Assembly (NCBI RefSeq): GCF_001420695.1
Contig: NZ_LJJB01000010.1
Span: forward strand, 390,365-454,364
Direction of reading: 5' to 3'
DNA length: 64,000 bases
Origin: Brevibacillus choshinensis
GTDB lineage: Bacteria > Bacillota > Bacilli > Brevibacillales > Brevibacillaceae
Of this stretch, positions 54,094 to 62,012 are shown one piece after another. A program made the translations under genes and the position numbers. Below the pieces are notes generated by a model. The model had not been told where the DNA came from. It saw only the letters and a program-made list of their open reading frames with translations, and made no database searches. The stretch's first letter is position 1. Every line of letters begins with the position of its first letter.

Positions 54094-55161
54094 TTACAAA
54101 ATGATCAAATCTCGTGGGGAATGGGTAAGCACATCGTTCCCGTTTTCCGTCACGACGAGATCGTCTTCGATTCGTACTCCACCGATGTCTGGAAGGTAGA
54201 TCCCAGGCTCAACCGTCAGCACCATACCTGGCTGGATGATAGCGGAGCAACGCGTTGACATGAATGGCTCCTCGTGAATGTCCAAGCCAACACCATGCCC
54301 CATACCATGACCAAAGCGCTCTCCGTACCCTTTTTCGGTGATGTAGTCACGCGCGAAAGCATCCGCTACTTTTCCTGTAATACCAGGTCGAATTCCCGCC
54401 ACAGCTCGATTGCGTGCCTCCAGTACAATGTCGTAGATCTCTTTTAATTGGGCGGAAGGCTCTCCTACAGCAACCGTACGGGTAATATCGGAGCGATACC
54501 CTTGATAGATGGCGCCAAAGTCCATCGTCACCATGTCACCCGATTCGATCTGCTTGTTGCTCGCCACCCCATGAGGCAAGGCAGAGCGATGACCAGAAGC
54601 AATGATGATGTCAAAAGCTGACCCTGCCGCACCTTGCTTGCGCATGAACATTTCCAATTCATTGGACACATCCAGCTCGGTAATCCCGGGACGCAGGTAG
54701 GTCGTGATGTGGGCGAACGCTGCATCTGCGATATCAGCGGCCGTTTGGATCTTGGACAGCTCCTCTGCTGTCTTGATCATCCGCAGGCTTTCGATAACAC
54801 CCGTGGTAGGGACCATCTCCGTTTTTGCCGTCTCTACATACTTGCGGTGCAAGGCGTAGGTCAGATTGTCCTCTTCAAAGCCCAGCTTTGTGATTCCCAT
54901 TTCTTCAGCTAGACGGGCTACTTCGCTATACACAGACTCCTTTACAGGCAGAAAAACGATCTCGAAATCAGTAGCTTGTTCTGCCGCCTGAGCCGTATAG
55001 CGAAAATCAGTCAACAGCTTCGCCTGATCATGGGAAATGAGAACAACGCCATACGTGCCCGTAAAATTAGTCAAATAACGTCGGTTTTGCCCACTGGTTA
55101 TCAGCATGCCATCAATTCCAGCTGCAGCAAACTGACATCGCAGCTTATATACTTTCTCCAT
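54094..55161 (-). CDS. Xaa-Pro dipeptidase (M24B)
   Basis: 355 residues from ATG 55161, with GAGAGG 9 bases upstream; earlier in-frame starts at 55170 and 55191 are badly placed. N-terminal creatinase-like domain (about 1-125), then the pita-bread metallopeptidase with all five dimetal ligands: MDFGAIYQGYRSDITR (two Asp), GHGMGHGVGLDIHE (His), VEPGIYLP (Glu) and GVRIEDDLVV (Glu). It cuts X-Pro or X-Hyp dipeptides in the cytosol, feeding the hydroxyproline genes. It has its own RpoN promoter. Confidence 0.93.
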   Translation of the reverse strand: MEKVYKLRCQFAAAGIDGMLITSGQNRRYLTNFTGTYGVVLISHDQAKLLTDFRYTAQAAEQATDFEIVFLPVKESVYSEVARLAEEMGITKLGFEEDNLTYALHRKYVETAKTEMVPTTGVIESLRMIKTAEELSKIQTAADIADAAFAHITTYLRPGITELDVSNELEMFMRKQGAAGSAFDIIIASGHRSALPHGVASNKQIESGDMVTMDFGAIYQGYRSDITRTVAVGEPSAQLKEIYDIVLEARNRAVAGIRPGITGKVADAFARDYITEKGYGERFGHGMGHGVGLDIHEEPFMSTRCSAIIQPGMVLTVEPGIYLPDIGGVRIEDDLVVTENGNDVLTHSPRDLIIL

Positions 55162-55206
55162 CTCTGTCATCCTCTCACGCCTGTTTTTCAAACAGACTTT
55201 CCATCT

Positions 55207-55222
55207 AGCAATCTTTATGCCA
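55207..55222 (-). promoter_or_regulatory. Sigma-54 (-24/-12) promoter
   Basis: Minus-strand TGGCATAAAGATTGCT, correct GG and GC spacing. Serves the dipeptidase gene; divergent from the promoter at 55290. Confidence 0.85.
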
Positions 55223-55231
55223 GTTGCCCCA

Positions 55232-55255
55232 TTCTTCTACCATTTCTCTCTACAA
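55232..55255. promoter_or_regulatory. Hydroxyproline activator site, copy 3
   Basis: TTCTTCTACCATTTCTCTCT followed by ACAA resembles the TTCTTTTACA sites at 45360 and 53976. It lies 47 bases from the -24 box on the right and about 20 from that on the left. Confidence 0.4.
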
Positions 55256-55289
55256 TTTTATTTTCCTCCCGCAAGCACTTTCTCCGTAG

Positions 55290-55305
55290 TGGCATGACAC
55301 TTGCA
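55290..55305 (+). promoter_or_regulatory. Sigma-54 (-24/-12) promoter
   Basis: TGGCATGACACTTGCA, correct spacing, 38 bases before the first gene of the redox-subunit operon at 55343. Confidence 0.9.
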
Positions 55306-55342
55306 TTTCCCATTCGCACAAGATCGAAAGGAGGACTTCATC

Positions 55343-55609
55343 ATGGACGCACATCAACTGATTGTCTGTCGTTGTGAAGAAGTATCCTTGGCTGAGCTAT
55401 TGGAAACAGCCGAGGCTTATCAGTGCAGTGCTCGGGAATTGAAGCTGAGAACACGGGCAGGAATGGGCTGCTGTGGGGGTCGCACCTGCCGAATGTTGGT
55501 TGATCAGGTAATCGAACAAGTAACGGGCCATGCGCCTTCTCATACGATACCGCTCGGGTACCAGCCACCTGTACGTCCCATTTCGTTTCAAACACTCGGA
55601 GGTCGATAA
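55343..55609 (+). CDS. BFD-like [2Fe-2S] small subunit
   Basis: 88 residues from ATG 55343, with AAAGGAGG upstream; the frame begins earlier at 55301 inside the promoter. CRCEEVSLAELL near the N-terminus and GMGCCGGRTCRMLVDQVIE supply four Cys of the bacterioferritin-associated ferredoxin fold. Such domains are often the C-terminal part of HcnB/OoxA-like subunits; here it is a separate protein. Three bases before the next gene. Confidence 0.9.
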   Translation: MDAHQLIVCRCEEVSLAELLETAEAYQCSARELKLRTRAGMGCCGGRTCRMLVDQVIEQVTGHAPSHTIPLGYQPPVRPISFQTLGGR

Positions 55610-55612
55610 TAA

Positions 55613-55948
55613 ATGAGCCAACGAATTGTTGATCACCCAGTACTCGGCTCTTTGGCTGCTCGCAACCAATTGAGGTTTACCTTTAACGGGACTCCATACA
55701 GCGCCTATGAAGGAGAAACGATAGCCGCCGCTCTCCTCGCCTCTGGTGTCCGTACCTTGCGGGTGCACGAGGAAAAAGGTACACCACGCGGCATTTACTG
55801 CAATATCGGTCATTGCTATGAATGCCGTGTAAACGTGGATGGGGTTCCTACCGTACGTGCCTGCATGACTTTGGTTCAGGACGGGATGCAAGTCACCGCC
55901 GGGACTGTTCTGCCTACGCCTTTGAAAAAAGGAGGGCACTCTCAATGA
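55613..55948 (+). CDS. HcnA-like [2Fe-2S] subunit
   Basis: 111 residues. Plant-type ferredoxin motif: GIYCNIGHCYECRVNVDG, then VRACMTLVQDGM, giving the four cluster Cys. Matches the small gamma subunit (HcnA, OoxA, LhpE-type) of FAD-linked amino acid dehydrogenases. Its stop overlaps the next ATG. Confidence 0.92.
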   Translation: MSQRIVDHPVLGSLAARNQLRFTFNGTPYSAYEGETIAAALLASGVRTLRVHEEKGTPRGIYCNIGHCYECRVNVDGVPTVRACMTLVQDGMQVTAGTVLPTPLKKGGHSQ

Positions 55949-57156
55949 TCGATGCTTTGATTATCGGGGCTGGACCAGCTGGCCTGTCTGCAGCGATTGC
56001 TTGTGCGAAGCAGGGATTATCCGTACGCGTCGTGGATGAATTTTACCGCGCAGGTGGACGTTTGCTCGGACAGCTGCATCAGGAACCCGATGGCACCTGG
56101 TGGAATGGGATTGACGAAGCAACACGCCTGGATCGGGAAGCAAGAGCAGTTGGCGTGGAAATTGAATGCGGAGTCTCGGTCTACAACGTGGTCCCGTCTC
56201 CTACTGGTTGGATTGTCTCTACCACAACAGGAGAAATCGAGACTCCACAGCTGCTGATTGCCACTGGTGCTTCTGAAACAGCAGTTCCCGTTCCCGGCTG
56301 GACACTGCCTGGCACGATGTCCATCGGTGCTGCGCAAGTCATGACCAATGTGCAGCGTGTGCGCGTAGGAGAACGTGGCGTGGTCATCGGGGTAAACATT
56401 CTCTCCGTCGCTATTGCCCGTGAGCTTCAGCTAGCTGGCATCAAGATCGACCGGATGATCCTCCCTCCTGTCTCCACCGTGACAGGAAATGCTGGCGTGC
56501 CAGAGGAAGTCATGCGTTCGCTGCTACGAGTGGCTCATCTCGCACCTTCCCCCATCATTCGCTGGGGCAGTCAACTGATGAAAAGCACGTGGATGCAGCG
56601 ACTGGGAGTGAGCCTTTATCCCCCTCAAGGCTTTTCCATGTGGAATATCCCTATTCAGCTGCGGACAGCTGCGCTCGAAATTGTGGGGACCAGCCAAGTC
56701 GAAGGGGTCCGAATCGCACGAATCACTCCGGATGGCCAACCAGTCGCCGGAACGGAACAGATCATCCCAGCCGATTTTGTCTGTATCGCTGGCGGTCTGA
56801 GCCCATTGGCAGAACTAGCTGCCATCGCTGGATGCCCGTTTGCCTACGTCCCATCTTTGGGCGGTCACGTACCGATCCATAATGACCAGATGCAAACCTC
56901 CCTGCCAGGTCTTTTTGTTGCAGGGAATATCACAGGAGTCGAAAGCGCAAAGGTAGCAATGGCCCAAGGTACAGTGGCAGGACTCTCCATGTCCTATTCA
57001 CGCGGTGCGTTGTCGGATCGTGAATTACTGGAGAATGCCATCCAGCAAGTGAGCTCCGTACGGCAACGGGCTACCATCCAGTTTCATCCGGATATTGTCG
57101 AGGGACGTGCACTAGTCGGGAATCTCGCGCTGGCTGGGTCTGTAAACCAATCGTAA
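55945..57156 (+). CDS. HcnB-like FAD/NAD subunit of D-hydroxyproline dehydrogenase
   Basis: 403 residues from ATG 55945 (ATGA overlap). N-terminal FAD motif DALIIGAGPAGLSAAIACAK, GAS...VPVPGWTLPGTMS, a second nucleotide site RGVVIGVNILSVAIARELQ, and GLFVAGNITGVESAKVAMAQG near the end. It is the alpha subunit (HcnB, LhpF-type) lacking the C-terminal BFD domain, which is encoded by the first gene of the operon. With the DAO-type subunit at 44066 it would complete a dehydrogenase passing electrons toward quinone. Confidence 0.9.
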   Translation: MIDALIIGAGPAGLSAAIACAKQGLSVRVVDEFYRAGGRLLGQLHQEPDGTWWNGIDEATRLDREARAVGVEIECGVSVYNVVPSPTGWIVSTTTGEIETPQLLIATGASETAVPVPGWTLPGTMSIGAAQVMTNVQRVRVGERGVVIGVNILSVAIARELQLAGIKIDRMILPPVSTVTGNAGVPEEVMRSLLRVAHLAPSPIIRWGSQLMKSTWMQRLGVSLYPPQGFSMWNIPIQLRTAALEIVGTSQVEGVRIARITPDGQPVAGTEQIIPADFVCIAGGLSPLAELAAIAGCPFAYVPSLGGHVPIHNDQMQTSLPGLFVAGNITGVESAKVAMAQGTVAGLSMSYSRGALSDRELLENAIQQVSSVRQRATIQFHPDIVEGRALVGNLALAGSVNQS

Positions 57157-57261
57157 TCTCGCAAAAGGGTGGATCCAGCTCTTGCTGCTTCTACTCTTTT
57201 TTCTTTTTGGGTGCTCTTTCCTCTGATAAGACAAACCTTCTATATGTTAATCACCACATTT

Positions 57262-57282
57262 ACATACATACTGTATGTATGT
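57262..57282. promoter_or_regulatory. TetR operator candidate
   Basis: Perfect odd palindrome ACATACATAC-T-GTATGTATGT, 39 bases before the VOC gene. This is the size and form of TetR/AcrR-type operators, and a TetR gene is second in the transcript. Confidence 0.8.
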
Positions 57283-57321
57283 TAAATTAACAATACATCC
57301 CATATGAGGAGTGATTGAACG

Positions 57322-57729
57322 ATGAAAATGTCCAGTTTCTATCCGGTGATTTTGACCAACCAGGTTGCTGACAGCCTCAGATTTTACGTTGATTACTTTG
57401 GCTTTACGCCCGTATTTGAATCTGACTGGTATGTAAGTTTAAAAAACCATTCCTTTGAGCTAGCCATCCTAGACTCGTCACACGAAACGATCCCAGCTGG
57501 GTACCGAAATGCCACACACGGCCTGATCCTCAATTTTGAGGTCGATCATGTGGATGAGGAATACGACAGACTCATCGTTCAATCAGGGCTCCCCTTGCAT
57601 CTGGATATCCGTGACGAAGCTTTTGGGCAGAGACATTTTATCACATCCGATCCTAACGGCGTCTTAATCGATGTTATCACCGTTATTCCACCATCAGACG
57701 CATTCAGTAGCCAATACGTGGAGAATTAA
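57322..57729 (+). CDS. VOC superfamily (glyoxalase/bleomycin-resistance-like) protein
   Basis: 135 residues with GAGGAG upstream. One VOC unit set: [21 protein letters not shown] at the start and [20 protein letters not shown] at the end. Metal-site residues are not conserved strongly enough to name a substrate. It is 34 bases before a TetR gene and behind a perfect operator, so it is induced by a compound that the TetR protein senses. Confidence 0.88.
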   Translation: MKMSSFYPVILTNQVADSLRFYVDYFGFTPVFESDWYVSLKNHSFELAILDSSHETIPAGYRNATHGLILNFEVDHVDEEYDRLIVQSGLPLHLDIRDEAFGQRHFITSDPNGVLIDVITVIPPSDAFSSQYVEN

Positions 57730-57763
57730 CTTATCCGAATGAAGCAGAAGAGGAGCTATCAAC

Positions 57764-58354
57764 ATGAAACAATCAAAAGAAGAACAAAAAAAGGCGACCA
57801 TCCGCAAGCTAACGGAAGTAGCAAGAGTATATTTTTCCGATCAAGGGTATGCCGATGCCTCCATGGAGGATATGGTCAAGGAGGCTGGATTGACGCGGGG
57901 AGCACTCTACCATCACTTTGGTAGCAAGGAAGGCTTGTTCCATGCGGTGATGGAAATGGTCCAAACAGAAATCGCAGAGCGCGTAGAAACAGAAGCGGCA
58001 AAAAGCGAAGATATGTGGGAGCAGTTGCTCCTGGGGTGCCATGCTTTTGTATCCGCTGCCGTCGAAAGCCCAAACAGGCGAATCATGCTCATCGACGGGC
58101 CCTCCGTCTTGGGCTGGGAGACATGGCGCAAAATGGATCAACAAAATTCCATGCGATTATTGCACGATCAGCTGCAGCTCATGAAGGAACATGGCTATCT
58201 CAAGCCTGTGTCTATTACCAGTCTGACCCACCTGCTCTCTGGCGCAATGAACGAGGCCGTACTCTGGGTTTGCCAGATGCCAGACCAGCAGCAAGCTCTT
58301 GTTGAGGCGACCTCCTCACTCACCTTGATGCTGGAAGGATTCAAAGCGAAGTAA
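57764..58354 (+). CDS. TetR-family regulator
   Basis: 196 residues with AGAGGAG upstream. The N-terminal HTH (about 15-60) reads MEDMVKEAGLTRGALYHHFG; the C-terminal ligand domain is helical. It likely represses its own operon through the 57262 palindrome. It converges with the sugar transporter operon, leaving only 3 bases between the two stop codons and no clear terminator. Confidence 0.93.
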   Translation: MKQSKEEQKKATIRKLTEVARVYFSDQGYADASMEDMVKEAGLTRGALYHHFGSKEGLFHAVMEMVQTEIAERVETEAAKSEDMWEQLLLGCHAFVSAAVESPNRRIMLIDGPSVLGWETWRKMDQQNSMRLLHDQLQLMKEHGYLKPVSITSLTHLLSGAMNEAVLWVCQMPDQQQALVEATSSLTLMLEGFKAK

Positions 58355-58357
58355 GGC

Positions 58358-59185
58358 TTATTCCTTGACCGCACCAGAAGTCAGGCCAGAAATAATTCGG
58401 CGTTGGAAAATGAGCACCATGATAACCAACGGCACTGTGACGATAATCGAAGCTGCCGATATTTCTCCCCAAGGAACGGTGAACATGCCCTGAAACATAA
58501 CGATTCCCACTGGGACTGTCTTCATCGTTTCCTGTGTATTGAGCGTGAGGGCGAACAAAAACTCGTTCCAAGCAGCGATAAAGACGAGGATCGCCGTAGT
58601 AAATACACCAGGCATCGCCAGCGGAAAGAACACTCTCGTCATCGTCTGCCAGATGGTTGCGCCGTCTACCTTGGCAGCCTCCCCCAGATCAATGGGAATC
58701 TTGCGAAAGAAGATGGTCAAATTCCAGATCGCGAGCGGCAATGCAAAGGTCGTGTACGGAATGATCAGACCCAGATAGCTGTTCGTCAGACCCATGGACT
58801 GCATGAACATGAAAATGGGTGAGATCGTGGCAATCTGCGGAAACATGGAGACAGCCAGCACGATTCCCAAAATGATCGCCTTCCCCCGAAACGATAACCA
58901 CGCGATGGCATACGCAGCAAACGAAGCGATTGTTATCGAATATAAGGTGGTTAGCGCTGCCACAACCGTTGAATTCCACAAGTATCTGGCAAAGGGACGC
59001 TCTGTGAATACTCGTACAAAATTATCGAAGCTGGGGTTCTGGATGATAAAATCAAATGCCCTTTCCCCGAACAGTTCACTGGGTGGCTTCAAAGCGGCGA
59101 TGAGAATCCATAGAAACGGAAACATCACAATAAAGATAAAAAGGACTAAAAAGACGTAAAACAACGGTCCAGCCTTTTTCTGCAT
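58358..59185 (-). CDS. Sugar ABC importer permease, MalG type
   Basis: 275 residues, six membrane helices, with AAGGAGGG upstream of the ATG. EAA loop GEAAKVDGATIWQTMTRVFFP is intact. Belongs to the CUT1 family of di- and oligosaccharide importers. Last gene of the operon reading from beyond 64 kb. Confidence 0.92.
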   Translation of the reverse strand: MQKKAGPLFYVFLVLFIFIVMFPFLWILIAALKPPSELFGERAFDFIIQNPSFDNFVRVFTERPFARYLWNSTVVAALTTLYSITIASFAAYAIAWLSFRGKAIILGIVLAVSMFPQIATISPIFMFMQSMGLTNSYLGLIIPYTTFALPLAIWNLTIFFRKIPIDLGEAAKVDGATIWQTMTRVFFPLAMPGVFTTAILVFIAAWNEFLFALTLNTQETMKTVPVGIVMFQGMFTVPWGEISAASIIVTVPLVIMVLIFQRRIISGLTSGAVKE

Positions 59186-59199
59186 GTCATTCTCCCTCC

Positions 59200-60501
59200 T
59201 TACCTTCCGCCGCTTTCACCCAGCAGGTCTGCGCCCAAGATTTTGATATAGCCAATCGAGATCAACGCCACACACAGAAAGACAATAACAGCGAGTGCAG
59301 AGCCTTCACCAAAGCTCATCTGAGCGAACATCGTCTTGTACGCCAAAATGGAAATAGTCTCTGTGGAATTCGCTGGCCCCCCTCCGGTCAATGCGTATAT
59401 CAGGTCGAATACACGGAACGCATCGAGCGTACGAAACAAAAGGGAAACCAACAAAGTCGATTTGAGCATGGGCAGGGTTATTCGGAAAAACTGCTGAGTC
59501 CGGCTCGCTCCATCCACCTGTGCCGCTTCATACAAGCTGTGGGGGATCGTCTGGAGACCAGCAAACAGCAGCAAGGCCATGAAGGGTGTCGTTTTCCAGA
59601 CGTCCGCCAAAATGACGGAAAACATCGCTCCCGCTTTCGTCGTCAAGAGAACCCCCATATCGGAAACCAGCCCGGTCACTTCAAACAAGTGAGCGACCAT
59701 CCCGTTTTGTCCATCGTATAAATATTTCCACATCATAGCAGAGATGACCGTAGGGATCGCCCAAGGAATCAGTACTGTCGCCCGCACGAGCCCCCTTCCA
59801 ATAAACTGCTTATTTATCAACATAGCGATCCACAATCCGAGCACTAGCTCGATCGCTACCGAGACCACAGTAAAGAACAGCGTGTTGTATAGAGCCCCCC
59901 ACATTCTACTGTCTGTAAGAAATTGCTTATAGTAGGCAAAGCCAACGTAGTTCGGCTCGATGACCGACGCCGTTATCCCTTGCACCACCCCGAGAGCCCC
60001 CTCTGGTTTACTCAGCTGTTTTTGCTTTCCCAGATCATTGAGGGTCGTTCCGATCGTATTTAGAGTCGACCGGATGGAATCAATCTGTTCATTGGAGAGT
60101 TCTACGTATTTCAGTTCATTTGGAACGGGCTTGAATTCGAGCAAAAGCTGGTCGATCTTTTGATATCTCGAGGCGATTTCGCCGGTCTGCCTGAGCATAG
60201 CGTTCATATGTTCCGCCTGCTGTCTGAGCGTCAGCAGCTGATCCTTTACGCTCCCTTGGGCACTGTCAGCCTCTTTTTTCAAATACCGGAGAAGGTTGGG
60301 GAGTGTGCTTACATACCTTTCCATATCTAGACCATAGGAGTTGTGGACCTCTGTTTTCGTTGGATCGTTGAGACGAATGTCATGCAGACTGATCCAAAAA
60401 GAACGCATGACAGGCCAAATGGCAATTACGAGAATGATGACAATGGCAGGTAAAATCAGCAAATAGCCCATCTGCTTTTCCGACATAGACGTTCGCTTCA
60501 T
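59200..60501 (-). CDS. Sugar ABC importer permease, MalF type, with large insert
   Basis: 433 residues, long for the family (about 290-310). Helix 1 (about 10-33) is followed by roughly 150 extra residues on the outside, much of them heptad-like helix (SAQGSVKDQLLTLRQQAEHM, IDSIRSTLNTIGTTLNDL). The normal core then resumes with six-helix topology and EAA loop YEAAQVDGASRTQQFFRITLP. E. coli MalF has a similarly placed P2 loop that grips the binding protein, so this insert may do the same job. Confidence 0.9.
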   Translation of the reverse strand: MKRTSMSEKQMGYLLILPAIVIILVIAIWPVMRSFWISLHDIRLNDPTKTEVHNSYGLDMERYVSTLPNLLRYLKKEADSAQGSVKDQLLTLRQQAEHMNAMLRQTGEIASRYQKIDQLLLEFKPVPNELKYVELSNEQIDSIRSTLNTIGTTLNDLGKQKQLSKPEGALGVVQGITASVIEPNYVGFAYYKQFLTDSRMWGALYNTLFFTVVSVAIELVLGLWIAMLINKQFIGRGLVRATVLIPWAIPTVISAMMWKYLYDGQNGMVAHLFEVTGLVSDMGVLLTTKAGAMFSVILADVWKTTPFMALLLFAGLQTIPHSLYEAAQVDGASRTQQFFRITLPMLKSTLLVSLLFRTLDAFRVFDLIYALTGGGPANSTETISILAYKTMFAQMSFGEGSALAVIVFLCVALISIGYIKILGADLLGESGGR

Positions 60502-60555
60502 CCATTCACCACCTTCAACCTTCTTCTCGTCAATGATTCAGTAACCAGAAGGGTT

Positions 60556-60588
60556 GTACTAGGATGGATTTGCCACCCATCCTAGTAC
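60556..60588 (-). other. Stem-loop between binding protein and permease genes
   Basis: GTACTAGGATGG pairs perfectly with CCATCCTAGTAC over 9 bases. No T-run follows, so it probably protects the abundant binding-protein message and lets some transcription through. Confidence 0.7.
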
Positions 60589-60599
60589 CTGACTTCCCC

Positions 60600-61946
60600 T
60601 TACTTTTTCATCAACGCATTCATTTGGGTCTCCATGTTTTTCGCAGCTTGCTCAGCTGTTTGCTGACCCGCCAGTGCTTTGGATACTTCAATCTGGATGA
60701 CTTCGGAAATTTTTGGATAGATCGGAGTGGTAGGTCGGGATACGGCAGCGCTCACACCATCGACAAAGTCTTTGTTAGCAAACAGCGGGCTTGCCTTTTG
60801 CACGTCAGCCTCATCGTAAGCAGGCAGGTAAGTAGGTGCCAAACCTCCGTGTACAGCAGAAATTTTTTGGCCTTCAGGACCTGTCATGAACTTCAGAAAC
60901 TCCCATGCTTCTTTTGGATGCTTGGTGAACTTGTTGATTCCACCCATCCAGCCGCCGAGCGCTGCTGCAGAACCTGCATCACCTGCGGGCAGTGGAGCGA
61001 TGGCTACTTTGTCTACGATTTTGGATTGTGTCTGATCCTGTGCCATGGCGAATTGATACGGCCAGTTACGAACAAAAGGGGATTGGCCTTCGAGGAATGT
61101 AGTATGAGACTCTGTCTCGGTGAAGGTGGTGATGTTTTTAGGAACGAAGTCAGATTTGACGATCTCAATCATTTTATTCAAACCCTTGATGGTTCCGGGA
61201 TTGTTAACTGCTACGTTCCCTTGCTCATCGAGGATTTTTCCTCCATAGGCAGCGCTGAACTCCACGAAGTTGCACACTAGCCCCTCGTACTGCTTGGCTT
61301 GCATCAGGTAACCAAACTTCGTGCCTTCTTTGCCGTTCAGGGCTTTTGCCTGGCTGATCAGATCATCCCATGTTTTCGGCGCTTCTTTTACCATGTCTTT
61401 TCGATAAAAGAGAAGCCCTGCGTCGATGAATTTCGGCATGGTCCATTGCTGTCCACCGAAGTTCCCAGCGTCCATCGCCCCTTTGATGTACTTGCCAGTG
61501 TCGATACTGTCTTGCTCCATCAACCGATCCAGTGGCAGGAGATAGCCTGCTTGCGCAAATTCGGCTGGCCAGATTACATCGAGATCGAATACATCTATTT
61601 CAGAAGATTGGGCGCTAAACATGGTCACGTATTGATCATGGCTTTGTCCGGTGTCGGAGGGCATTTCTCGTACTTCAATCTCTATGTTTGGATTTGCCGC
61701 TGTAAAAGCCTCCACCAGCTTTTTCGTCGAATCCGTCGAATCCTTCCCACGTGCGTATACCAATTTGACTTTTTCTGCGGCGGGAGGGGTCGGTTCTGAT
61801 TTCGGTGCTTCTGTGCTAGCTGGAGCTGCAGGCTGTTGCGGTGCCGGTGTAGGTGTCGATTGCTGTGGGGCGCTGGAACACGCCGCCAAGGAGAGTAGCA
61901 TGGACAAGGTCAGTCCAACTGATGTAAGCCCTTTCAAAACTTTCAT
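60600..61946 (-). CDS. Sugar ABC importer binding lipoprotein
   Basis: 448 residues. Lipobox LLSLAACSSA, a Pro/Gln/Ala linker, then a family-1 solute-binding fold: KLVYARGKDSTDSTKKLVEA, SEIDVFDLDVIWPAEFAQAG and GGWMGGINKFTKHPKEAWEF. Delivers an oligosaccharide or polyol to the permease pair downstream; the ATPase is not in the window and may be a shared MsmX-type protein. Ligand unknown. Confidence 0.9.
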   Translation of the reverse strand: MKVLKGLTSVGLTLSMLLSLAACSSAPQQSTPTPAPQQPAAPASTEAPKSEPTPPAAEKVKLVYARGKDSTDSTKKLVEAFTAANPNIEIEVREMPSDTGQSHDQYVTMFSAQSSEIDVFDLDVIWPAEFAQAGYLLPLDRLMEQDSIDTGKYIKGAMDAGNFGGQQWTMPKFIDAGLLFYRKDMVKEAPKTWDDLISQAKALNGKEGTKFGYLMQAKQYEGLVCNFVEFSAAYGGKILDEQGNVAVNNPGTIKGLNKMIEIVKSDFVPKNITTFTETESHTTFLEGQSPFVRNWPYQFAMAQDQTQSKIVDKVAIAPLPAGDAGSAAALGGWMGGINKFTKHPKEAWEFLKFMTGPEGQKISAVHGGLAPTYLPAYDEADVQKASPLFANKDFVDGVSAAVSRPTTPIYPKISEVIQIEVSKALAGQQTAEQAAKNMETQMNALMKK

Positions 61947-62012
61947 TCAATTTACCCCCTTTTTTGATTTGAGAATGTGGCCGTCTCTTGTGGAGACATC
62001 CCCCTCACAACG

